From: Methylobacteriaceae bacterium
GTDB taxonomy: Bacteria > Pseudomonadota > Alphaproteobacteria > Rhizobiales > Beijerinckiaceae
DNA: 64,000 nucleotides
Assembly: GCA_020638195.1 (NCBI GenBank)
Contig: JACKJC010000002.1
Coordinates: 248,001 to 312,000 of the forward strand
Reading direction: 5' to 3'
This document shows, piece by piece, positions 8,302-21,115 of this stretch. The position numbers and the translations under genes were made by a program. Every line of letters starts with the position of its first letter. Position 1 is the stretch's first letter. The notes beneath the pieces were generated by a model, which worked only from the letters and a program-made list of their open reading frames with translations, did no database searches and had not been told where the DNA came from.

Positions 8302-9324
8302 ATGGCCACCTGTCCGGTCCCGCCCACGCAAGTCTCGCTCGACGCCGCGCTCACCGCGCTTGCGGCGGCCGGCGAGGAAACGCGCCTGCGCATTCTCGCG
8401 TTGATCGCCCAGACGGAGCTGGCCGTTTCCGAGCTCGTAGCGATTCTCGGCCAGTCGCAGCCGCGCGTGTCGCGCCATCTCAAGCTTCTGGTCGAGGCCG
8501 GCCTCGCGCAGCGCCATCGCGAGGGCGCTTGGGCGTTCTTCCTCGCCGCCCAAAGCGGGCCCGGCGCGGAAATCGTGCGCGAGATCGCCGCACGGCTCGA
8601 CCCAAGGGATCCCGCGCTCGCCGCCGATCGCGAGCGGCTCGCCGAAATCCGCAAGGCGCGCGCCGAACATGCCGCGCGCTATTTTGCGACCCACGCCAAG
8701 ACCTGGGACCAGCTGCGCAAGCTGCATGCGCCGGAAGCCGATGTGGAGCGCGCGGTGCGAGACATCGCCGGAGACCGGCAGATCCAGCAGTTGCTCGATT
8801 GCGGCACCGGCACCGGCCGCATGCTCGAACTCCTGTCGCCGCTGGCCGATCGCGCGGTCGGCGTCGATCTGTCTCCCGCAATGCTGTCCGTCGCGCGCGC
8901 CAATCTCGACCGCGCCGGCGTGCGCAACGTGCAGTTGCGGCAGGGCGACATTTACGCGCTGCCGGTCGAGCGAAATTCCTGCGACCTGACGATCCTGCAT
9001 CAGGTGCTGCACTATCTCGACGATCCCGCGCGCGCACTTCGCGAGGCGGCGCGGACGCTCAAACCCTCGGGGCGTCTGATCGTCGTCGATTTCGCGCCGC
9101 ATGCGGAAGAATATTTGCGCGAGCAGCACGCCCATCGCCGCCTGGGCTTTTCCCACGAGGAGATCGCGGCGCTGCTGTCGGACGCGGGGCTCGATGTTAT
9201 CGAGCGGCGCGATCTCGCACCCGGAAAGCCTTCGAGCGGCAAGCTCACCGTTTCCATCTGGCTGGCGCAGGATCGCCGGCTTCTCGCCGATCGAGCGCCG
9301 CAGGGCGCGACGGAGTTCGCCTGA
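8302..9324 (+). CDS. ArsR-type regulator fused to SAM methyltransferase
   Basis: 340 aa. Residues about 15-90 form a winged helix of the ArsR type (ETRLRILALIAQTELAVSELVAIL, then QSQPRVSRHLKLLVEAGL). Residues about 130-300 form a class I methyltransferase: LLDCGTGTGRMLELL (motif I), GVDLSPAMLSVARANL (motif II), and LHQVLHYLDDPARALREAARTLKPSG. Such fusions are typically next to metF/metH in alphaproteobacteria and are thought to sense S-adenosyl compounds. A start at 8254 would lie upstream of the promoter -10 box, so the ATG at 8302 is used. The stop is 1 nt before the metF ATG, which indicates one operon. Confidence 0.9.
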   Translation: MATCPVPPTQVSLDAALTALAAAGEETRLRILALIAQTELAVSELVAILGQSQPRVSRHLKLLVEAGLAQRHREGAWAFFLAAQSGPGAEIVREIAARLDPRDPALAADRERLAEIRKARAEHAARYFATHAKTWDQLRKLHAPEADVERAVRDIAGDRQIQQLLDCGTGTGRMLELLSPLADRAVGVDLSPAMLSVARANLDRAGVRNVQLRQGDIYALPVERNSCDLTILHQVLHYLDDPARALREAARTLKPSGRLIVVDFAPHAEEYLREQHAHRRLGFSHEEIAALLSDAGLDVIERRDLAPGKPSSGKLTVSIWLAQDRRLLADRAPQGATEFA

Positions 9325-9325
9325 T

Positions 9326-10224
9326 ATGGACGATCAAACGCGTACGAGCCGCGGACCGCACAAGCCGGTCGGCGTCTCCTTCGAATTCTTTCCGCCGAAG
9401 ACCGCGGAAATGGAAACGGCGCTGTGGGAGGCGATCGAGCGCCTCGCGCCGCTGTCGCCCGACTTCGTCTCCGTCACCTACGGCGCCGGCGGCTCCACGC
9501 GTGAAAGAACGCATTCCACTGTCGCGCGGATCGTCCGCGAGACGGGGATCAAGCCTGCCGCTCATCTGACCTGCGTCGCGGCGACGAGCGAAGAGATCGA
9601 CGATGTCGTGCGCGCCTATCATGAGGCCGGCGTGCGACACATCGTGGCGCTGCGTGGCGATCCCACGGGCGGCGTGGGTGCGGCCTACGAGGCCCATCCC
9701 GGCGGCTATGCGACCTCGACCGATCTCGTGCGCGCGATTCGGCGCATCGGCGACTTCGAGGTTTCCGTGTCGGCCTATCCGGAGCGGCATCCGGAAAGCG
9801 CGTCTTTCGATCAGGACCTCGATGCGCTGAAGGCGAAGATCGACGCAGGCGCGACGCGCGCGATCACACAGTTCTTCTTCGAGAACGACATCTACTTCCG
9901 CTATCTGGATCGCGTGCGAAAAGCGGGCATAAACATTCCGATCCTGCCGGGCCTCGTCGCTGTGCAGAATTTCAAGCAGACGGCGGGCTTTGCGAAGAAG
10001 ACCGGCGCGAGTGTGCCGCAATGGCTCGCCGACCGCTTCGAAGGCCTCGACAACGATCCCGCGACGCGCCGCCTGATCGCGGCGGCGGTGGCCGCCGAAC
10101 AGGCGCTCGACCTGATGGATCACGGCATCGAGAATTTCCATTTCTACACCATGAACCGCGCGGACCTCGTGTTCGCGACCTGTCACCTGCTGGGCGTTCG
10201 CGCGAAGGCCGGAGTTTCCGCCTG

Positions 10225-10225
<1 letters not shown>
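9326..10225 (+). CDS. metF: 5,10-methylenetetrahydrofolate reductase
   Basis: 299 aa, the usual size for bacterial MetF (a FAD-dependent TIM barrel, cytoplasmic). It begins with VSFEFFPPKTAEME and SVTYGAGGSTRERT, the classic substrate/FAD barrel start; then VALRGDPTGG, VSAYPERHPES and AITQFFFEND follow in order. It makes 5-methyl-THF, the methyl donor for the MetH encoded next. The start ATG is 1 nt after the ArsR-methyltransferase stop; its own TGA shares the A with the metH ATG (TGATG), so the two are probably translationally coupled. Confidence 0.96.
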
Positions 10226-13920
<3,695 letters not shown>

Positions 13921-13926
13921 CGCGGG

Positions 13927-15195
13927 TCAGATTGCAGCTATCGACGCGTTGAGGTCGCGCAGTTTCTGTTTGTCGCTGTCGAGCGCAAGCGCGATTTCGG
14001 CATGATCGAGCGCGAAGCGCGCTTCGCGCAGTGCGGCGGCGCGCATGTCGCCGTCGCCCGATCGCGCCAGCGCGCCGAGCGCTTTCTGCAGGCGGAGCTG
14101 CACTTCGATGATCGCCGCGCCGTCGCGCGCGATCGGGCCGAAGGCGTCGCTGAGGAGATCGCCGGCGACGAGCGGCGCCAGCCTGAGGCGCGGGAAGCGC
14201 ACGTCGTCATCTTCAGGGCGCGTATTCGCATATTCGAGCAACAGACGCGTCGCGCGTCCGACGACATCGATCGCCGTGCCGGCGTCGTTGACGGCGGGCG
14301 ACAGCGCCCGCGAGGCGATTTCGGCGAGCACGGACAGACCGAAGCGAGGGTCCTGATCGAAAGATCGCTGATCCTCGATCACGAAAGCGCTCGCCATCCT
14401 GCCGAGCGTCTCGGCGTCGGGCGCCGGTCCCCTGTCCATATGCACGCGGGCCAGCGCGTCGTTCGCGAAGACGAAGGAGCCCGGCGGCTTTTCGATATGA
14501 ATCGCGCATCCGGCGTCTTCGGCGATGGCGGAAAGCCGCTCGAGATCGACGTGCTGAACGTAGCCGATACGGCGCGTCGTGACGGGCTCATGGTCGCTGC
14601 TGGTCATATAGGCGGGATCGCAGGCGCGCGCGCCGAGGGTAGGCGCAGCAGCGCGGTCGAGCAAAGCCGCGCGCGTCGTTTCCTCCACGATGCGCGCCGT
14701 CTCGCCGACGCGACCCAATCCCGAGAGATGATCGATCCAGCGCAGCATGGCGGTGATGACGAAGGCGACGACGGCGAGTGTGACGGCGAACAGGACGAGT
14801 CGGCCGCGATCGCCGTAGAGACCCGTTCCGAGCGCGATAATGCCCACGAGGCTGAACAGGAAAGCGCCGATGAAGGCGCCGAGCGCGTTCTGCGTCGTCG
14901 AGTCCTGCCGCAGCAATTTCGTCGCGCGCGGCGTGACGTTTGATGTAGCGGAGCCGTAGGCCGTCACCATCACGTTGAGCGAGAAGGTGGTGACCGCGAG
15001 CATGCTGGAGGCGAGAATGTCGAGAATGCGTTCGACCGTGTCGGTTGCGATCCTGGTCGGCGGCTCCCAGCCCATGTAGCGCTCGGCGATCACGCCCGCC
15101 ATGGCCGCGACGAAACCGACCGCGGCGAAGATCGTCGCGCGGAACCACAATTGCCGCGTGAGCTGGCGCAGCAGCCAGCGCGTTCTGGAAATCAT
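13927..15195 (-). CDS. DUF2254 family membrane protein
   Basis: 422 aa. Four hydrophobic segments lie in the first half (around residues 15-37, 60-80, 105-125 and 130-150), including the conserved SSMLAVTTFSLNVMVTAYGSAT region and RDD-like DSTTQNALGAFIGAFLFSLVG. The soluble C-terminal half holds EPVTTRRIGYVQHVD and RALSPAVNDAGTAIDV, the strongest DUF2254 markers. The family's biochemical role is unknown. Its ATG overlaps the stop of the SDR gene (ATGA), so the two form an operon read leftward. Confidence 0.88.
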   Translation of the reverse strand: MISRTRWLLRQLTRQLWFRATIFAAVGFVAAMAGVIAERYMGWEPPTRIATDTVERILDILASSMLAVTTFSLNVMVTAYGSATSNVTPRATKLLRQDSTTQNALGAFIGAFLFSLVGIIALGTGLYGDRGRLVLFAVTLAVVAFVITAMLRWIDHLSGLGRVGETARIVEETTRAALLDRAAAPTLGARACDPAYMTSSDHEPVTTRRIGYVQHVDLERLSAIAEDAGCAIHIEKPPGSFVFANDALARVHMDRGPAPDAETLGRMASAFVIEDQRSFDQDPRFGLSVLAEIASRALSPAVNDAGTAIDVVGRATRLLLEYANTRPEDDDVRFPRLRLAPLVAGDLLSDAFGPIARDGAAIIEVQLRLQKALGALARSGDGDMRAAALREARFALDHAEIALALDSDKQKLRDLNASIAAI

Positions 15196-16052
15196 CGCTC
15201 GGGCCTGCGCAGCCCGAGTCCCTTGGCGATCAGGGCGTCCAGCGCGCGGTCCGGCAGGAGGCGCGGCAGGAGCCAGTTCTTGAGGCGGCCCGGCACGACG
15301 GGTATGCGCGTCGGCGGCTTAGGCGCGACAAGCGCGCGCAGCACGGAGGCCGCGACCCGTTCGGGCGGAAATCCGGCGCGTCCCTCCTTCAGCGCGTGCG
15401 CGCGCAGGCGCGACACCGAATCCTTGTAGTCCGTCCTGAAATAGGGCGTGTAGTCCGCGCTCTCGGCCTTGTCCCAGATGGGCGTGGCGACCGAGCCGGG
15501 CTCGATGACGATGACGTCGACGCCATAGAGCATCAGCTCGCGGCGCAACGAATCCGAAACGGCTTCCAGCGCGTGCTTCGATGCGGCGTAGGCGCCCAGA
15601 AAGGGCGCGGCGATGCGGCCGGCGACCGAGGACATGTTGATGATGCGGCCAGGGTCGCCAGTGCGTGTGCGATCGGCGCCGAGCAGTGGCGCGAAGGCCT
15701 GGACGACCGCGACCTGGGCCACGACATTGATCTCGAGCTGGCGGCGGAATTCCTCGATCGGCTGATGCAGCAGTGGGCCCGCCGTGGCTATGCCCGCATT
15801 GTTGACGAGGCCGGCGAGGGTCGTCCTGCCGAGGCGCTCGCCGACATCGCGGGCGGCTTCCGCGAGGCCCTCTGGGTCGGCGATGTCGAAGACCAGTGGC
15901 GTCAGCTCGTCGCCGATTTCCTCGATCAGGCGGTCGGCGTCCTGCCTGCGCCGGACGCCTGCGAAGACATGGAAACCCTCCCGCGCCAGCATCTGCGCGA
16001 TGGCATAGCCTATGCCGGTCGAGGCGCCTGTCACGACAACGGATCGTTTCAT
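15192..16052 (-). CDS. Short-chain dehydrogenase/reductase
   Basis: 286 aa classical SDR. NAD(P)-binding TGASTGIG at residues 8-15, NNAG region (LVNNAGIATAGP), catalytic Ser in INMSSVAGRIAAP and the YAASK Tyr/Lys pair. After the core the protein has an extended tail (LVAPKPPTRIPVVPGRLKNWLLPRLLPDR) seen in SDRs of the retinol/17-beta-HSD-like type that act on hydrophobic alcohols; the substrate is not known. The ATG at 16052 is chosen because the Rossmann strand MKRSVVVTGA starts there, although the frame extends 40 codons upstream. It overlaps the DUF2254 start by 4 nt. Confidence 0.9.
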   Translation of the reverse strand: MKRSVVVTGASTGIGYAIAQMLAREGFHVFAGVRRRQDADRLIEEIGDELTPLVFDIADPEGLAEAARDVGERLGRTTLAGLVNNAGIATAGPLLHQPIEEFRRQLEINVVAQVAVVQAFAPLLGADRTRTGDPGRIINMSSVAGRIAAPFLGAYAASKHALEAVSDSLRRELMLYGVDVIVIEPGSVATPIWDKAESADYTPYFRTDYKDSVSRLRAHALKEGRAGFPPERVAASVLRALVAPKPPTRIPVVPGRLKNWLLPRLLPDRALDALIAKGLGLRRPER

Positions 16053-16234
16053 TGCCAATGTCTCCCGCGCATTCGCGCATGTGAGAACAAAGCCGGGGCC
16101 ATGGCAAGCGCGGGCCTGATCTGCGCCCGACGACATTGACGCGTGGCGCGCTTGCGGCATGCTGTCGGGCAAGGCGCGGCGGACCTTGCAGGTCCGGACA
16201 CGCGCCAGCGGAAAACGATCAGGGAGACGACGCC

Positions 16235-17128
16235 ATGGCCGCGCAATTCTGGCCAGTCACCGAGAATTTCGCGGCAGAAGTCGGCGACATCGATCTCTCA
16301 CGACCGCTCGGCGCGGAGGATATCGTCGCGATCCGAGAGGCCTTCGACCGTTACGCGGTGCTGGTCTTTCCCGACCAGGCGCTCTCAACAGGGCAGCATC
16401 TCGATTTCGCACGGCATTTCGGGCCGCTCGAAACCTCGATCGCGACGCATCGCAAGGACACGAAACTGCGCGTGGTGGCCGAGATCGCCGATGTCTCCAA
16501 CCTCACGGAGAACAACGAGGTCTGGGGCGAGAATTCGCGTCAGCGCATGTTCCAGCTCGGCAATCGGCTGTGGCACTCGGATTCGACGTTCAAGCTCACG
16601 CCCGCCTATGCGTCGCTGCTTTACGCGCGGTCCATTCCGCCGGTCGGAGGCCACACGGAATTCGCCGACATGCGCGCGGCCTGGGAGGCGCTGCCCGAGG
16701 CGATGAAGCAGAAGATCGACACGCTCGTGTGCGAGCATTCGATCTTCAATTCGCGGGCGCGCCTTGGCTTCACCAATTTCAGCGCGGACGAGCGCGCGGC
16801 CATGCCGCCCGTGCCACAGGTGATGGTGCGCACCATCCCGCAGACCGGGCGCAAATGCCTCTATCTCGCCTCGCACGCCGGCCGCGTGATCGGCATGGAG
16901 GAGGGCGAGGGCAAGGCGCTGATCGACGAACTGATGGCGCACGCCACGCAGCGGCAGTTCGTCTACGCGCACCGCTGGCGCGTCAACGATCTCGTCATCT
17001 GGGACAACCGGCAGACCATGCATCGCGGCACGCCGTTCGACGATCTGCGCTGGAAGCGCGACGTGCAGCGCGCAACCGTCGAGGACATCGCCAATTCCTG
17101 CGCGCAGGCCGGGATGAAGGTCGCATAG
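16235..17128 (+). CDS. TauD/TfdA family 2-oxoglutarate dioxygenase
   Basis: 297 aa non-haem Fe(II)/2-oxoglutarate dioxygenase. The iron triad is visible: H114 and D116 in LWHSDSTF and H263 in TMHRGTPFD; the 2OG-binding Arg is in the RWKRDVQRATV tail. N-terminal VLVFPDQALSTGQHLDFARHFGPLE is typical of the TfdA-like branch. Family members hydroxylate aryloxyalkanoates, sulfonates or unrelated carboxylates; the true substrate cannot be told and no transporter or degradation genes adjoin. RBS AGGGAGACGACGCC precedes the ATG. The divergent SDR gene begins about 180 nt upstream. Confidence 0.9.
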   Translation: MAAQFWPVTENFAAEVGDIDLSRPLGAEDIVAIREAFDRYAVLVFPDQALSTGQHLDFARHFGPLETSIATHRKDTKLRVVAEIADVSNLTENNEVWGENSRQRMFQLGNRLWHSDSTFKLTPAYASLLYARSIPPVGGHTEFADMRAAWEALPEAMKQKIDTLVCEHSIFNSRARLGFTNFSADERAAMPPVPQVMVRTIPQTGRKCLYLASHAGRVIGMEEGEGKALIDELMAHATQRQFVYAHRWRVNDLVIWDNRQTMHRGTPFDDLRWKRDVQRATVEDIANSCAQAGMKVA

Positions 17129-17193
17129 TGGCCGGTGGTTATTTGCAAATCGCATATCTGAACGAGATGTAACGTAACCCATATGCAAAGCGC

Positions 17194-17224
17194 CGCTGCG
17201 GAACCAGTTCGTAAAGCCGCAGCG
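17194..17224 (+). terminator. Inverted repeat downstream of the dioxygenase gene
   Basis: CGCTGCGG (17194-17201) and CCGCAGCG (17217-17224) pair perfectly over 8 bp around a 15-nt loop, 65 nt after the TauD stop. It is followed by AAATAAAATTATT rather than a T run, so it could be a terminator remnant or a protein site upstream of the GGDEF-EAL gene. Confidence 0.35.
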
Positions 17225-17283
17225 AAATAAAATTATTAATGAATGACAATTAGTTATAGCCGATAGCAGTTTGGGCGAGGCAG

Positions 17284-19326
17284 ATGATCTCGGCTTTTCG
17301 GTATTATTTCTCTCTGGCGACGCTTGACGCCGAAATTGCGTCCGACAGTCGGATTCGGCGGGGCGCTCTGGATGTATTCGTCCGGCGCGAAACGATGAAT
17401 TCCTACCTCGCGCAATTGGTATTTGCGATGGTCGCGGTCGCGGGGCTGCTTTTCGGCGCGCCGAGTGTGCTGGCAATTGCAATCCTGCACGTGTCCGTCG
17501 ACCAGATCGTGCGGAGCAATCTTGTGTCACTCGCCGAGGGCTCGCAGCAAGGAACGGTCGACGAACAGGCGCTTCGTCGGATCGAGCGCTTATTCTTCGC
17601 GGTCGGCGCGGTCTGGGCGATGGCGGCCTGGCCGCTCGCCGAAGGTCTCGACGGTTTGCGCCTGCTGCTCACGGTGGTCTCAGCCGCCGGTCTGCTGGTC
17701 ATGGCCAACACGACCTGCCACGCGCCGCGCGTGTTTCGGGCCGCCGTGATCGGCTACGGGCTGACGCTGACGGCCGCCATTCCCATGATCACGATCATTC
17801 CCTGGTATGTGCTCGGCGGCGGGGTCGTCGCGCTGCTCGTCGTCGTCGTGGCGACCGGCGCGAGCACGGCGCGCCAATTGCTCCAGATGCTGCGCGTGCA
17901 GGCCGAGCGCGATGACGCGATTACTGCTCAGGCGCGCACGATCGCGGACCTCGACGCCGCGCGGAAGGCTGCGACCGTGCAGGCTGAAACCGACAGTCTG
18001 ACGAAACTAGCGAACCGGTTTCGCTTTCTGCGGGAACTCGACGCCCGGATCGCCGCCGGCGAACGCTTCTCCCTGACATTGTTCGACATCGACCTCTTCA
18101 AGAATGTCAACGACGCCCTTGGACATCATATCGGCGATCAGGTGTTGAAAGTCGTAGGGCGGGCTCTCGCCGCGTCGCATGCGGATGGATTCTTTGCGGC
18201 GCGACTCGGCGGCGACGAATTCGCGCTGATCGCGCCACGCGCGGACGAAGAATGCCGGGGCGAAGCGATTTTTGCCGATGTCGAACGGGCGATCGCTGAA
18301 CTGCTGAGCAGGGCCGTCGATCTGCCGCCGATCACCATCACCGGCGGCAGCGCCTATTTTCCAAAGGACGCGGAAAGCAGGTCGGAACTGCTCGCGGCAG
18401 CGGATATTGCCCAGCGCGAGGCCAAGAAGGCGCGGCGCGGCGCTCATCTCGACTTCGACCCCAATCTCTCCGATATTTTCTGGCGCGAGGCGCAGATTGC
18501 GCAGGCCGTCTCGGAGGCCATCGAGTCACGCGCGCTCTATCTCTGCTTCCAGCCGAAGATCGACCTGGAGAGTGGATGCGTCGTCGGCGGGGAGGCGCTG
18601 TCGCGCTTCTCATCGGAGAAACTCTCCAGCCATTCCCTCGATGAAATCTTCGAGGTCGCCGAAAGGCGTGGGCTCGGTACGACGCTCGACGAACTCGTAC
18701 TCGACATTTATCGCGAAGCGCTGATTTCGCTGAGGGACGATCATGGGATTTCCCTGCCGACATCGGTAAATCTGTCCGGCGCCATCCTGAAGGCGCCTGA
18801 GCGATTGCTCGGCAAGCTTCGCGCGCTCGCCAACGCGGGCCTCGATCCTGCGCTCACGCGCGTCGAAATTACGGAAAACGCCATCAGCGGTCGCGGGCAG
18901 GCCGGCGTCATCGAGCTGCTCGACCAGATCGTCGGTCTCGGTTTCAGTTTTGCGCTCGACGATTTCGGGACGGGTAGCGGGGCGCTACGCCATCTCGTCA
19001 GCCTTCCTGTCGCCGAAATCAAGATCGACCGCTCATTCGTCGCGGCCATGGACGCTGATACGAAAAATCTCGCGGTGATCCGCGGCATGATCGTGACCGG
19101 AAACGACATGCGCATCGACATCGTTGCCGAAGGCGTCGAAACGCAGGAGCAGGCGGACATGTTGCGCGAAATGGGCGCGCAGTTCGCGCAGGGCTATCTC
19201 TGGGCCCGGCCCTTGCCCTTTGTGCAATTCGTGGAGTTCGCGCGGCGCTTCGGCGCGGACGCGAAACCTGCGCGGGTCGGCTCGCCGCGTACGCTTCGCG
19301 TGGCTGCGGCGCAGGACGCGGCCTGA
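17284..19326 (+). CDS. Membrane GGDEF-EAL cyclic-di-GMP enzyme
   Basis: 680 aa. The N-terminal third (about residues 40-200) has four or five hydrophobic segments, probably an unknown membrane sensor domain. A short helix (RTIADLDAARKAATVQAETDSLTKLANR) leads into GGDEF: LFDIDLFKNVND and an intact GGDEF at 309-313. EAL follows with E437-A-L, NLSG, VEITENAI, LDDFGTG, AEIKIDRSFV, VAEGVET and QGYLWARPLP. The key residues of both diguanylate cyclase and phosphodiesterase look intact, so activity in either direction is possible. Start ATG at 17284 follows GCGAGG. The gene stands alone and converges on the amidase gene 6 nt away. Confidence 0.93.
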   Translation: MISAFRYYFSLATLDAEIASDSRIRRGALDVFVRRETMNSYLAQLVFAMVAVAGLLFGAPSVLAIAILHVSVDQIVRSNLVSLAEGSQQGTVDEQALRRIERLFFAVGAVWAMAAWPLAEGLDGLRLLLTVVSAAGLLVMANTTCHAPRVFRAAVIGYGLTLTAAIPMITIIPWYVLGGGVVALLVVVVATGASTARQLLQMLRVQAERDDAITAQARTIADLDAARKAATVQAETDSLTKLANRFRFLRELDARIAAGERFSLTLFDIDLFKNVNDALGHHIGDQVLKVVGRALAASHADGFFAARLGGDEFALIAPRADEECRGEAIFADVERAIAELLSRAVDLPPITITGGSAYFPKDAESRSELLAAADIAQREAKKARRGAHLDFDPNLSDIFWREAQIAQAVSEAIESRALYLCFQPKIDLESGCVVGGEALSRFSSEKLSSHSLDEIFEVAERRGLGTTLDELVLDIYREALISLRDDHGISLPTSVNLSGAILKAPERLLGKLRALANAGLDPALTRVEITENAISGRGQAGVIELLDQIVGLGFSFALDDFGTGSGALRHLVSLPVAEIKIDRSFVAAMDADTKNLAVIRGMIVTGNDMRIDIVAEGVETQEQADMLREMGAQFAQGYLWARPLPFVQFVEFARRFGADAKPARVGSPRTLRVAAAQDAA

Positions 19327-19332
19327 GAGGGT

Positions 19333-20085
19333 TTACGTTTCGGACATGCGATAGAGGCCGATCGTCGTGCGCAAGCCGACGTCCGCGACGCCATCGATAC
19401 GCTGTGGCCGCCAGCGGCGCTGGAAAGCCTCGACGACAGTCTTCGTTCGTGCATCGTAGTGACCGGTCTCCTCGAGACCGTAGCCGAGGGCGCGAAGGTC
19501 GCGTTGCAGCGACGACACCGCGGCGCCCGTCGCGCCGGAGCCGAGCGCGAGACCCGGCATGTCCGGCGCTGGCTCGCGCCATAGCCCGACACCCGCCGCC
19601 GCCAGCCGCGCCCACGGGAATTTTTCGCCGGGATCGACCTTGCGGCCGGGCGCTATGTCGGAATGGGCGAGAATGCGCTCCGGCGCGATGGCGTGGCGGG
19701 CGATGACGTCGCGGCAGAGCGCTATCACGGCGTCGATCTGCGCGTCGGGGAAGGGCGGCAGGCCGCCGTCATGGCCGGGATTGACGATCTCGACGCCGAT
19801 CGAGGCGGAATTCAGATCCGTGTCGTCGAACCAGGAGGAACGGCCGGCGTGCCAGGCGCGGCGCTCTTCCGGCACCAGCTGGGCGACGCGGCCGTCCTCG
19901 AAGACGAAATAATGCGCCGACACCTCGGCTTTCGGGTTGCAGAGCTGGGCGAGCGCGCCCTCGGCCGTCGGCATGCCCGTGTAATGCAGCACGATACAGT
20001 CGGGCGCGCGGTCGCGCCGGTCGCCGTGGTTTGGCGATGCCTGCACGAATGCGACGAGCGCGCTGTCCGGGGGGAACGAATCCAT
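19333..20085 (-). CDS. N-acetylmuramoyl-L-alanine amidase with peptidoglycan-binding domain
   Basis: 250 aa. Amidase_2 domain at about residues 15-170: IVLHYTGMPTAEGAL supplies the first zinc His, VSAHYFVFEDGRVAQLVPEERRAWHAG and IGVEIVNPGHD are conserved, and ILAHSDIAPGRKVDPG gives the last zinc His and Asp. A PG-binding_1 domain follows (GAAVSSLQRDLRALGYGL ... VVEAFQRRWRP). The layout is that of AmiD/AmpD-like amidases that cut the MurNAc-L-Ala bond. No signal peptide is visible, which favours cytosolic muropeptide recycling as in AmpD. It is divergent from a lytic transglycosylase gene, a possible partner in wall turnover. Confidence 0.9.
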   Translation of the reverse strand: MDSFPPDSALVAFVQASPNHGDRRDRAPDCIVLHYTGMPTAEGALAQLCNPKAEVSAHYFVFEDGRVAQLVPEERRAWHAGRSSWFDDTDLNSASIGVEIVNPGHDGGLPPFPDAQIDAVIALCRDVIARHAIAPERILAHSDIAPGRKVDPGEKFPWARLAAAGVGLWREPAPDMPGLALGSGATGAAVSSLQRDLRALGYGLEETGHYDARTKTVVEAFQRRWRPQRIDGVADVGLRTTIGLYRMSET

Positions 20086-20331
20086 GGAGCATTATAGCGG
20101 TGGGCGTGGGTTCGCGCTCAATCGCGGGATCGGCGGCCGCATTGTGGACGCATGGATGAATGAAAGATTAACAACGAAAAACTCGACGAAGTAATATTCG
20201 TCTGCACGAATTATTTGATTCATTTCGCGCTTATTGAAGATGTTGCAATGCAATATATGAGCAAAATATGGTCACATTTCCTGAGGATAAGCTCGCTGTC
20301 CCCCATGAAATTCGACAGGAAAATTGAACGA
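20086..20331. other. AT-rich intergenic region between amidase and transglycosylase
   Basis: 246 bp between two divergent peptidoglycan hydrolase genes. From about 20150 to 20300 it is far more AT-rich than the rest of the window. It includes an imperfect palindrome ACGAAGTAATATTCGT near 20187 and a nearby ACGAATTATT echo. No open frame or RNA gene was recognised; it must hold both promoters. Confidence 0.5.
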
Positions 20332-20964
20332 ATGAAAAAATTCGTCCCCACGACCTTGATCGTCGCGCTTGCGGCCGGCATGATTTCTGGCGCTCGCGCC
20401 GACGATACGCAGGGCCGTTTCTTCTTCCAGAACCAGGGCATGCAGCCACAGGGCTTCGCGGCGACAACCGAAACGGGTTCGCCCGCGGCGCCGATGGCGC
20501 GCCGCATGAAGACCCTCGCCGCGAAGACGGCCGCCGAACCGGCGCGCGGCCTGGTCAAGCACGGCCGCGCGCTCGGCTACGAGGCGCATGCGCGCGGTTC
20601 GGTGCGCGATATCATCGCCCGCCACGCCGCCGCCAATGGCGTGCCCTTCAAGCTCGCCGACGCGGTCGTGCGCATCGAAAGCCGCTACAATCCGCGCGTG
20701 TCGAACGGCGGCGCGCTCGGTCTGATGCAGATCAAGCCCGCGACCGCGCGCGGCGTCGGCTTCGCGGGTTCGGCGTCCGCGCTCTACAACGCCGAGACCA
20801 ATGTGACGTTTGGCATGCGCTATCTGGCGCAGGCCTATCGCATGTCTGGCGGCGACGTCTGCGGAACGGTGATGCGCTATCAATCTGGCCATTATGCAAA
20901 CCACATGAACGCCGCAAACCGAGCTTACTGCTCGAAGGCGCGGGCCATCATGGCCAGCAACTGA
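20332..20964 (+). CDS. Lytic transglycosylase, SLT domain
   Basis: 210 aa. Signal peptide MKKFVPTTLIVALAAGMISG, cleavage after ARA near residue 23. The SLT fold spans about residues 95-200: FKLADAVVRIESRYNPRV holds the catalytic Glu, then GGALGLMQIKPATARGVGF, LYNAETNVTFGMRYLAQAYR and VMRYQSG. It would cleave the glycan strand and form 1,6-anhydro-MurNAc in the periplasm. Earlier in-frame ATGs (20305 and 20215) exist, but only the ATG at 20332 puts the signal peptide at the N-terminus and has AGGA at a fair distance. Confidence 0.9.
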   Translation: MKKFVPTTLIVALAAGMISGARADDTQGRFFFQNQGMQPQGFAATTETGSPAAPMARRMKTLAAKTAAEPARGLVKHGRALGYEAHARGSVRDIIARHAAANGVPFKLADAVVRIESRYNPRVSNGGALGLMQIKPATARGVGFAGSASALYNAETNVTFGMRYLAQAYRMSGGDVCGTVMRYQSGHYANHMNAANRAYCSKARAIMASN

Positions 20965-21002
20965 GAACGCGTTCAGCGCTTTCAGAATATCGAGGCAACC
21001 GG

Positions 21003-21037
21003 CGGCGGGGCTCTTTGGGCTCCGCCGTTTGCTTTTT
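21003..21037 (+). terminator. Rho-independent terminator of transglycosylase gene
   Basis: CGGCGGGGCT (21003-21012) pairs with GGCTCCGCCG (21018-21027) around a 5-nt loop, with two G-T wobbles, and is followed by TTTGCTTTTT. A strong stem with a T-rich tail 39 nt after the stop codon. Confidence 0.8.
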
Positions 21038-21115
21038 GCAAACCTGCCTTGCGGCCGCGCCGCTCGACCGTTTCGATCGTCTCGACTATCGGGGCGCGAA
21101 CGGGAGGAGGCGCTT

